Of a stretch of 64,000 bases of DNA, positions 55,751-64,000 are shown piece after piece. Below the pieces are notes generated by a model that saw only the letters and a program-made list of their open reading frames with translations, was not told the DNA's origin and did no database searches. Numbering within the stretch: the first letter of the stretch is position 1; every line of letters starts with the position of its first letter. The DNA comes from Pholiota molesta (lineage: Eukaryota > Basidiomycota > Agaricomycetes > Agaricales > Strophariaceae), in assembly GCA_014925825.1 (NCBI GenBank), contig JACGCK010000014.1:248001-312000 (forward strand), in the 5' to 3' direction. Both the position numbers and the translations under genes were made by a program.

Positions 55751-57069
55751 TTACAAGTAGAAAGTCTCACCCCAGGTCTCGATCGCCTTTTTCTCCGTCT
55801 CCAACTGCTTCCAAAACTCGTCGCAGATCACCAAATTGCAGAACTGGAGCGCGGCACCGATCGCGACGCTGAGTATTTCTGGCCGACCCTTCATCCGATT
55901 CGCTAACTCATCGTAGAAACGCTCCCCGCCTAGCATCACCAGCAGCTGCAGGCTGCCCGGGATCTTATCCAAGCCAGGAATCGCCGTCGTCAGATCGCGG
56001 CCGTTCGCGTCGATGGCCGATGCCGAGGAGAGAGAGTGCAGGTGGATCTCGCGCGCTGGTTTCCACCGTAGCGTCCAGTGGATGTAGGCGGAGATTTCGG
56101 GATAGCGCTCCAGAAGGTCCCACTTCAAGTTCTCCATCATCAGTACTGCGGGCCCTTTATACTGCGCGACCTCCTGCCGCACTTGGTGGAGAACGATGCC
56201 ATTCCAGTGCTGCATCTGGCACTTGTGCATCTGGCACCGGCGATATTGTCGGGAGCCGGCTGCGAGGCGGGAGTAGGCCTGCTGGACTGATGGGGATGCC
56301 GCGGTCGTCTGAGCGGCTCCAAGGAATGGCGAAGGATGTACGCCAGCATGCGACGGTACTGACGGAGCCATCATCAGCGATGAAGATGGCTGCGATGCGA
56401 CTGCTTGGGCGCCTGCATAAGATTGATGGAAGGGTGTCCACCTTCCCGAGCCTGTCGCATTTCCCGGCGCCAGAGAGTGGGCGCCTGTCCATGGCTCAGC
56501 CGCTTCCCTCTTCGCGCTAAAACACCGGAGACTATCAGCATTGGCAAGCTCAAGAGTGGAATCGGAGCAACGTACATCAGAGCAGGAGGCGCTAGGTTCG
56601 ACGAGGACCCAGCGCTGCTGGCGACGGTGGCGCCCATCTGCCCACCGCTGCCGGCGAGCTCAGATTGAAACGCAATAACCGCGTTCCACTCTTCTGCGAA
56701 ACTGGCGCGGTCTGTCGAGATCCCAAAGCGATGGATGCGGTCAATCAGTACGATTTGACCAGCAGAAATCAACGAGCGCTTACATAGGGCAACATTGCTC
56801 GCTTGAGGCTGCCCTTGTCCGTCTCGCGATTCGGTTGACCGCGGTCGTTGTCGAGTATATGGCGCGAATGGACCCCCCATCGAAGGGACACCGGCGGATC
56901 GTATTGGTCCTACTGCAGATCCGGTGCCACTCGATGGTCCAGCTTGACTGTGAGGATACGGATGGACGACGGCAGGTGCGGGTGCGTCGAACGGATTGGG
57001 ACTGTCGTTGATGGCGTCCTGGGCGTCGGTGAAGTCAAAGAAGAAGGGGTAAGGATTGCCTTCGGACAT
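55751..57069 (-). CDS. Unknown Ser/Pro-rich protein with ordered C-terminus
   Basis: The start MSEGNPYPFFFDFTDAQDAI is at 57069. Exon 1 is 57069-56576, followed by a 59-bp intron (GTACGT..TTTTAG) and exon 2 56516-55751, giving 419 residues. The N-terminal half is disordered (Pro/Ser/Gly) with one hydrophobic helix-like patch in the centre. The C-terminal 150 residues are ordered (VLMMENLKWDLLERYPEISA, AIPGLDKIPGSLQLLVMLGG, ICDEFWKQLETEKKAIETWG). A GTAAGT directly overlapping the stop at 55751 could instead splice to 55689 and extend the protein by about 70 residues. I do not recognise the family. It was the upstream neighbour of the SDR gene before the LINE arrived. Confidence 0.6.
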
Positions 57070-59087
57070 GGCGAAGATTAGTTAGGTTGAGAAGATGGGT
57101 TGGAAAGGTGGGGTGAATTTCTTTAGGGAGGAATGCGTTGCTTTTAAGCTGTAAGGCTCTTTACCCCTTCGTCGCATCGATTGCGCTCGGATTGAACTTT
57201 TTTCTTCACCATCTTTGACTTGCGCATGCACCCTGAACTCTGGTCGCAATGTTAACATCTCTTGTGATTAATGAAGTGCACATCACAAGATTCTTTTTTC
57301 CCCATTGTTCGCCCTTGACCAATTCATGACTCGGTCCTCAAAAGTACATGCGCACTACTTTACAGGGCTGATGATACAGAAACGGTAATATCTCTACGCC
57401 AGAGATCATCATGATAGCGGCATGTTGTGTACCAAGCGACAAGTGATATCGCACTGTTTTTTATTTTTATTTCTTGATTAGGCAAAAGGCATGTTCTGCC
57501 TCGGCGAAATCGGCGAAAGACCGCACCTCGACTGTGCGTCGCGCCTCGCGTTTGGGATACGCCGAATATAGGCAAGGACCCTTGGTCAAGCGCAACATAA
57601 AGGGTGGCCAGAATTCAAAACCAAAAAAAAATGATTCAGAGGTCGAAGCGAACCAGATAGTGGGCCTAAGTGTGTAGCGTTTAGTTTCGAAACCACGACG
57701 GTGATAGTGAGATACAAATTTACGTGCATAATTTTCGATATTGCCAATTTAGTACATTCAGGTCGGTAGGCGCGCAAGCTCGAAGGGGCAACATCCTCAA
57801 TTCACTTTGAATCCATGAATGAAAAAGATGGTGCAAAAAAGATAACTCGAGGAATTTAGGGATATACGTTACAGAATCACGTATTCATAAATGAGATCTA
57901 CAAAGCCTTTTTAGGAAATATCTCTCAAGTCTTACCGCACAGATAGTGAAGCATTCCAATCTTGCAGCTGTATGTTTGCCGACAGAAGCGAATTAAACAG
58001 TTGACCCACAAGCCACAAGACCAGATATATGTATAGCCATGACGCCAATTAGACGAGTAACCGCTGTCAAGCTAGCGCTGTAGTTTGCTCGAAGAAGTGA
58101 AGGGCATAGGGGATTGTTTGTGAGTACTGCATAGCGGAACCTGAGCTTAGAGGTGTGCCCGATGCTACTCTGCAGAACCTATCAGCCAGTGGCTATCGTC
58201 AAAGCGTGTTGGAGGATCATTGGATATGTACGTACATAGAACAGCTATGTGGTCAAATCGTTCGATCAGCGGGAGTTGAAGAATCAGCGACATATGTTGT
58301 ATGTAAGGGTGCGATATGTAAAACCATTTCCAAGAAATCCGAGAGCGTGAATGAAAGCGTTCAGAACGCTAGCCGTCGACGAGAGCGTTGGGCCTTCGCA
58401 GGCCTCTACGCGCACTCTGATATAGGCTAATCACAGTCCCACCCTTGCAAACATTCTGCCGTCGACGCAAGTGCAGCCTGAGATGGGGTGTGCTCTCCGA
58501 ACGCGAGCCGGTGTAGGCGATGTATGCTGATGCCAGGTATTCTTTACCAAGAAGAAAAGGTTAGCGATCCGGATGTAGAGACGAGACTCACCCTTCAGAT
58601 GCAAGTGTATATTTGCCGCCATCCAAGAAGGGTATGTAGTTCGTCATCGACTAAATTGATAGAAGATCACGCATCCAGGGCCTGTCTGGTGTATATGCCC
58701 ACTATCTGCAGCAAATCATCGTCAGCGATGGGCCCGATCGCTTTCATCCATTACGCTGCTGGCTCAAAGTTGAAGTTGAAGTACCGCAAAGCTAAGAAAC
58801 GTCTGCCCAAAACTGCGTTCTAGGTGAGGAAATTCAAGAGACCTATCATACGAGTGCAAAATGGTATACTCACAAGACCTAGGCAGTATTGCTGGGGATA
58901 TTCGAAGTGCAAGAGGCTGCATTGAAGGCTAGAATGCTGACGGACTAACGCATGGTCGTGGTGAGAGTAACAAAGGCAACGGAAAACACAGCTTCAGGAA
59001 CTGTCACGCTGTGACACCCTCTGTGTCCTGGTTCTGAACAAGGTCGACCATTTCCGACTCGTACGACGACGACGAGGACCTCTCAGC
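57070..59087. other. Intergenic, about 2 kb
   Basis: The first 300 bp should include the promoter of the unknown gene at 57069. ORFs at 58155-58430 and 58488-58823 (plus) and 58431-58622 (minus) have no domain or homology I can see and no consistent splice structure. A 5' UTR of the SEC2-like gene must lie at the right end. Confidence 0.4.
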
Positions 59088-60524
59088 ATGATCCATTTCC
59101 CATCCAAACTCCCTCACAATGCCAATGGCATCCCACGACGGTCGGACAGCCTCAATCTGAACGCCACCCAGCAGCGGTCAGCCTCGCACCCCATCTTTCT
59201 CAAGGTCGAGGAGGAGCTGCACGATGCGCGCCGCGTGCACGCAGATGGGCAGGAGGACGACCTGCGCTACGCCCTGAGCATGGTCATCACCCGGGTCTCG
59301 GAACTGGTGCGTCGTTGCCCGCATGATCACACCTATCGATAGCGGCTGATCCGAATCCGACCCTCACAGTCCTCGCTGCTGAGCGAGGCGTACAAGACCC
59401 AGGCGGATCTCGAGGTGCAGCTGAACGTCGCCAAGTCGAACCTGCAGCTCGTGATCGCGAACAACGAGATGCTCGAGGACGCACTGAAGCGGGACACATC
59501 GGGGCAGTCCAAGGACGTCGGCTGGCGCCGCACGAGCGGGCGCGACAGCGGCAGCGCCGAGTCCCGCACTTCGTTCGAGCGGTCGCAGTCCTTGGACTAC
59601 CCTGTGGATTCGTCGCCGCCGCCCTCTGCGGCGCAGGACAACCGGTTCTTCAAGTTCCGGTTCAGCAGTGCGTCGCCTGCCACCGCGACATCACGGCCCC
59701 CGAGTCGGCAAGAGTCGGCCAGCGGCTCGCCTCAGGTGCTTCATTTGACGTCGCCGTCATTACCGTCGCTGCGGTACAAAGAACTGGACGATCTCACCGC
59801 TGAACTGGAGAAGGAGCGTGCGGCGCGCAAGACCATTTCTGACCAGAAAAACGCGCTGGAGGAAGAACTCGAGTCGCTGTCACAGGCCTTATTCGAAGAG
59901 GTGCGCATCCAGGCTATTTCTTGCTCTTCAGTAGACTAATAATCATGGCAGGCGAACAAAATGGTGGCCACCGAGCGAAAGATGCGTGCAGAGACAGAAG
60001 AAGAGCTCAAGGAGCTCAGACTCGAAAAGGAGGCGTTACGGAGCGCCCTTATGCTCGTCGAAGGCGAGAACACGCACCTCCGTATCTACTCTCCCCAGCC
60101 GGCGATGCCAACCCACTCGCGGTCGTCGTCACGGACCGCAATCAAATCCCGACCGACCTCTATGGACTCCAGTTACTACCCACCCCTCCCACCGTCCCCG
60201 TCCCCATCCGCTTCGCCCTCCTCCCGCTCACCGGTAGTTCCAAGCAGGCCGCATTCGCTCTCTGTCGTGTCTCCTACCGCCGACGAAGCGGAAGAGATGC
60301 AGCCTACACCCCGCTCTCGCGATGCGCCTCCGTTGCCCGCTACAGCGCCCGCCGCTGTGAGCAGGAGCGCAAATGCGCCGGCGGCGCATGGGGGTAAGAT
60401 GGGACTGGACTTTGACGAGCCGTCGCCGTGGGCGGACGTGCCGTCGCGGTCGCGGCCGGCGTCCCCTGAGAAGAAGGGGATGAGAAGCGGCTCTGCGGCT
60501 GTTGGGTACGCTGGGATGCGCTAG
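59088..60524 (+). CDS. SEC2: Sec2-type Rab GTPase guanine-nucleotide exchange factor
   Basis: Three exons (59088-59306, 59370-59900 and 59952-60524) join in phase 0 and give 440 residues. The conserved Sec2p/Rabin coiled coil is split by the last intron: LTAELEKERAARKTISDQKN, then EELESLSQALFEEANKMVAT, then ERKMRAETEEELKELRLEKE. The SLxQALFEEANKMVA core is the family hallmark that opens the Rab nucleotide site. A Ser/Pro-rich region (about residues 105-180) precedes the coiled coil and a Pro/Ser-rich tail follows it. In yeast Sec2 activates Sec4 on secretory vesicles for polarised exocytosis; the hyphal-tip role is inferred. The start is the first Met of the ORF; an upstream exon cannot be excluded. 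Confidence 0.9.
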
Positions 60525-62109
60525 ACCCTAGACCAATGGATTTCGCCGACGTTATCAGCCTTGGACCTGAAAATTCCCAACGTTCGGAAAATACGCGTCA
60601 CATTGATACCGTTTCCCTTCTGTTTCTTACAGGTTCGATTCGTCCTGCACCACCACCAACTAGCTGGCTAAATATTCCCCTCACATACATCATACCATCT
60701 TCTTCATCACGCCCCAATCCGCATCATTACATACATCCTCTTTCTAAGTCCAATAACTTTTCTCGTCGCTTTCACTTACATATACACACCATCTAGTATC
60801 ACAGATTCCAGTCGGCGTCGCATCAGTCGTTTTTCCCCGTCTTCTATTGCATGTTTTCTTTTTCTTTTTCGGACTTGGTTTCTTTCTTTCGTTGTTTGTT
60901 TTGTGGGGTGTTTAGTTTTTGTGGACCATGTCAATGTGTGGATACCCTGAAATATGCAACGCGTGCATAGTGGAGATGACGTGGAGTCTGGAAATCAATT
61001 GATTTTATCTGGGCGAGCGAAGGAAGATGACTCTTTAAGACACTTAGGATTGTGCATCCCAGGCTAGTCGAGTTTCGACTACTCAAGGAATTAATAGCTG
61101 ATGACTTGCTGAATTCGCCGCCAATACTTCTATCCTCTAGACACTACGATGAGATGGATTAGACTACCAATCTAGATAGATTGCGATTGCATCGAATTTA
61201 CGACTCGGATACGTCTGCCATAATATCATGTTCCTCGCGTCGAGCCCGCGGCACTGCTGGTAGAAGGATCATCATAGTATTATTCTCCAAGGGTGGGATT
61301 GGTTCGATTTGCACTGTCCAAGGGTGCTGCTTTCGGCAGGTCGTCGATGCTTAACCGCATCAGTGCCGAAGCCACTCTCAGATTCGATTCGCTTTGCGGA
61401 ACCAAGGCCACCCTTGGGATGGAACTCAAATATGCTTCGATTCCTCGTACATTGACCCCCTGCTTACTCATAGCGTCAATGTGTAGCTACGGCGGAGCAC
61501 CGCCATAGCTGCATAAAGTAGTATGTGATACGGTGGGGCTGAAAACCATCCAGATGAAGGCGCTTGAACAACACGAGTTGAACATGAGGCGATTCCACCG
61601 CACTGGGCTGTGCATAAATCACAAAATGGTTACCGGAACAAGTGGGAGAAGAAACTAAGGAGAAGATCCCATCCAAGCTGATGGTAGTTGGGTTTGTGCA
61701 AGGATTTCCTACTCCAGCTTGTACAGAGACTATGTTTTAATATTACACTCCCGGACCCTGCATCGTTCCGGAATCCGGGGCAAACTTTCTTTTCTCAATG
61801 AAGGGAGATACATACGGAGTCTCTTCCTAATGGCGACGGTATCCATAATCTTATCTGGTGTAAGTATGTGAATAGTCTAGGGCTACTTACCACCGTTCAA
61901 TGGGTCAGTAACGTCCATTCTTTGCCGCTCATAATCGAACTTGAGGATGCTACCGATGCTGCTATTGCTATTGCAAAGATAGGTATTCGAAACTCTATAC
62001 GTCGTTCTGCGATGTTGTGCTGTATACCATTACGACGTCTGTAGGCAGCTATGAACTGTCATTGATGATAATGCAATACCACTGGCCCACTATCCGAGCG
62101 GCGAGGAGG
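60525..62109. other. SEC2-like 3' region and intergenic sequence
   Basis: 60525-60960 is pyrimidine-rich, as expected for a fungal 3' UTR and terminator. At 61290-61440 short blocks (CAAGGGTGGGATTGG, CCACCCTTGGGATGG) are faintly like the exon-2/intron area of the Ser-rich family, but the match is too weak to call. Nothing else is recognised. Confidence 0.4.
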
Positions 62110-62493
62110 CTATCGATTTAAGTAAGTAGTATGCCACATTCCTTGGATACGAACCGCAGCTATTACATGCTTGGGTCCGATGTATAGGGCATGAAGTATG
62201 TAATTGTCCGAGGTCCAAAGCATTCCAGAGTACAACCTGGAAAAATTCCCAAATTCAGACTTGAACCAAGTCCCATACCAGCTTTTTGCGCCCAGCGGTA
62301 GTCGCCAGCCGGCGTCCATGTAGGCATTCGCGTCATGCACAGATCTTGGCGATGCCACAGGCCCATTGTCCGCTGAAAGGAGGCAGAGCGGCGCAGGGCC
62401 GGTTGCAACGCGTCGAAAGACGAACGCGATCACGTGTGTGTTGAATGGCCAGGGCCCGGTGTCGGTGGCGGTCCTGTAATTTTCGTTCTCCAT
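62110..62493 (-). CDS. Small hypothetical protein divergent to the NIMA-type kinase
   Basis: A 127-codon open frame (MENENYRTATDTGPWPFNTH) has a mixed, protein-like composition with many aromatics (AYMDAGWRLPLGAKSWYGTW) and no overlap with another gene. Its start is about 200 bp from the kinase start on the opposite strand, so the promoter would be shared. No domain recognised; it could be a chance ORF or an exon of a longer gene. Confidence 0.3.
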   Translation of the reverse strand: MENENYRTATDTGPWPFNTHVIAFVFRRVATGPAPLCLLSADNGPVASPRSVHDANAYMDAGWRLPLGAKSWYGTWFKSEFGNFSRLYSGMLWTSDNYILHALYIGPKHVIAAVRIQGMWHTTYLNR

Positions 62494-62694
62494 TCCTCTG
62501 CGCTACCCTCTTGTTCCACTCCCCACCACCCTCCGCTCGCTCCTTCAAGCTCACGACCACTAGACGGCCACCAACGACGGCTACACGACGAGAAACGAAC
62601 CTCGAGACGAGCGACAGACCACCCGTCTCCACACGATATACCATACCATCAGATACATCATACCAGACGACCACGATAACCCAAAAGAACCAAC

Positions 62695-64000
62695 ATGACA
62701 TCTTCACCACCCCCCTTCCTCGAGAACTACGAGTCCCTCGACGTCATTGGCAACGGGTCCTTTGGCATCATTCGCAAGGTGCGACGGAAGTCGGATGGCT
62801 TGGTAGGTTTTTCCCTTTATGCATCAAGGCTCTCGTCTTCATTGTCGGTGGCAGATATTCGCACGAAAGGAACTCAACTTCGAGCGCATGACGGAGCGCG
62901 ACAGAAAGCAGATCGTCGCCGAAGTGTAAGTCCCCCCCTCCACCTCCCACCCACCTCCCCCACCCAACCCACCCCCGCCACAGGAACATCCTCAAAGACC
63001 TGCACCACGACCACATCGTGCGCTACCACGACCGCTACGTCGACCGCGACGCGGGCATCCTCTACATCCTCATGGAGTACTGCGGCGGCGGCGACCTCTC
63101 CACCGTCATCAAGCACGCCGCGCGCGCGGGGCGGCCCATCCCGGAGGACACCATCTGGGGCTACTTCTTCCAGATCCTGCACGCGCTGCAGCACTGCCAC
63201 CACCCGAACGGCCACGGGCGCTCGAGCAGCGGGAACACGGTGGACTTTGGGCAGCAGGCGCAGGGCGGCGGCGCGCGGCGGCCGCAGATCCTGCATCGCG
63301 ATTTGAAGCCTGATAACGGTGCGTTTTCGTCTGGGTGTGCGGTTCGAGTATAGGAGGCTGATGGATGGGCAGTCTTCTTGGATGAGAATCATACCGTCAA
63401 GCTGGGCGATTTCGGGCTGTCGAAGGCGCTCCCACAGGCGAGCTTTGCGAACACGTATGTCGGGGTGCGTAGTGCTTTTTCTCGCTCGATTATTGTCTAT
63501 CGGCTCATCCTCGTCCTATCCTGCGCAGACACCGTACTACATGTCTCCAGAACTCATGCAAGAAAAAGCGTACGACTCGAAATCCGACATCTGGTCGCTC
63601 GGGTGCCTCATCTACGAGCTCTGCGCGCTCAAGCCCCCGTTCCACGAGGCGAAGACACATAGTGAGCTGAGCATATTCATCAGGTCCGTGCTCCTCCCTT
63701 CGCCGCCTCCTTCGTGTCATCCCGCCCCGACCTTTGCGTGCTGATTTCCTTCCTTCGTCGTCTTTTAGGAACGGCCGGATCCCGCCTCTGCCGCGCGGGT
63801 ACTCCCAAGCCCTGACCTCCGTCATCAAGTCCATGCTCAACCTCAACGTAAGCCCCTCCCCCTTTCCCATGCGCATCTGGTACCCAAAAAGCTGACCCCA
63901 CCCCCTTCCCTACAGCCCGCGATGCGCCCCTCGGCGGCGCAGCTCCTGCAGCACGAGCGCCTCGAGCTCGTGAGCAAGGTGCAGGAGACGGAGAAGATGC
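62695..64000 (+). CDS. nimA: NIMA-related mitotic Ser/Thr kinase (nimA/KIN3-like), 5' part
   Basis: Exons are 62695-62802, 62855-62925, 62984-63318, 63373-63464, 63529-63683, 63769-63847 and 63916 to the window edge. Features in order are the Gly loop [13 protein letters not shown], the Lys in IFARKELN, the [14 protein letters not shown] hinge typical of NIMA/Nek2, [15 protein letters not shown], the [10 protein letters not shown] activation segment, and [13 protein letters not shown] at the lobe end with the start of the regulatory coiled coil. All catalytic residues are present. An insertion ([19 protein letters not shown]) lies just before the catalytic loop. NIMA promotes mitotic entry and is controlled by phosphorylation and proteolysis; here only the kinase domain is visible. 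The upstream leader is rich in ACGA/CCA repeats. Confidence 0.92.

Noticed and set aside
58155..58823. Two plus-strand ORFs upstream of the SEC2-like gene
   Set aside because: No domain, no codon or splice pattern linking them, and comparable minus-strand ORFs overlap; could be an unrecognised gene but not supportable.
61300..61400. tRNA-like GGTTCGAT boxes (also near 43749 and 60630)
   Set aside because: No A box or cloverleaf could be built around any of them; no tRNA or rRNA gene was found in the window.
61280..61510. Possible additional member of the Ser-rich family
   Set aside because: Only a few CCACCCTT / AAGGGTGG blocks match; exon order and intron borders are not conserved.

Overview
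The window looks like an accessory region of a filamentous basidiomycete (Agaricomycete-type) genome. Genes are split by many short introns of about 48-66 bp with GTRNGT..YAG borders. The window carries a KDZ-superfamily transposase gene, a Tad1-like LINE and a Ty1/copia gag, together with conserved fungal genes (a Sec2-type Rab exchange factor, a NIMA-type kinase, an SRPK-like kinase, a 2OG-Fe(II) oxygenase and an F-box protein). It is not bacterial: no operons, no Shine-Dalgarno pattern, and every sizeable gene needs splicing.  Layout. (1) 1-6751: a KDZ transposon unit with a divergent gene pair. Each gene is interrupted by a roughly 0.9 kb non-autonomous element (E1, E2) whose ends are packed with ACCGGT-type repeats. 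(2) 6752-8912: tandemly duplicated AT-rich repeat sequence related to the 4.8 kb inverted-repeat element at 47824-52607. (3) 8913-12920: a dispersed repeat module, an F-box gene with a frame break, and a 1.6 kb LTR element that encodes only Gag. (4) 14950-33000: an expanded, previously unnamed paralogous family of Ser-rich proteins, with two intact-looking members (25900-27543 minus, 28563-30105 plus) and several broken ones, interleaved with an SRPK-like kinase (17489-19043) and arrays of ACGCTA repeats. (5) 33277-36595: an intact 2OG-Fe(II) oxygenase, a tandemly duplicated 0.7 kb unit and a decayed SDR gene. (6) 36890-55367: one LINE insertion, bounded by a perfect 19-bp target-site duplication, that has itself received at least five later insertions (a TA-flanked MITE, E3, E4, a 4.8 kb near-palindromic element and E5). 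(7) 55368-64000: a quieter chromosomal block with an unknown two-exon gene, a SEC2-like gene and the 5' part of a nimA-like kinase gene cut by the window edge.  How it fits together. Most of the DNA is nested transposable elements. Elements E1-E5 share one internal core of about 0.35-0.45 kb but carry two unrelated sets of terminal repeats (ACCGGT-rich in E1-E3; CAAGTACTTG/GGATCC/CGAGTA-rich in E4-E5). Each complete copy is flanked by an (approximately) 8-bp duplication. This modular core-plus-exchangeable-ends architecture is the most unusual thing in the window. Second is the Ser-rich paralogous family, in which the sequence around one intron is about as recognisable between copies as the coding sequence.
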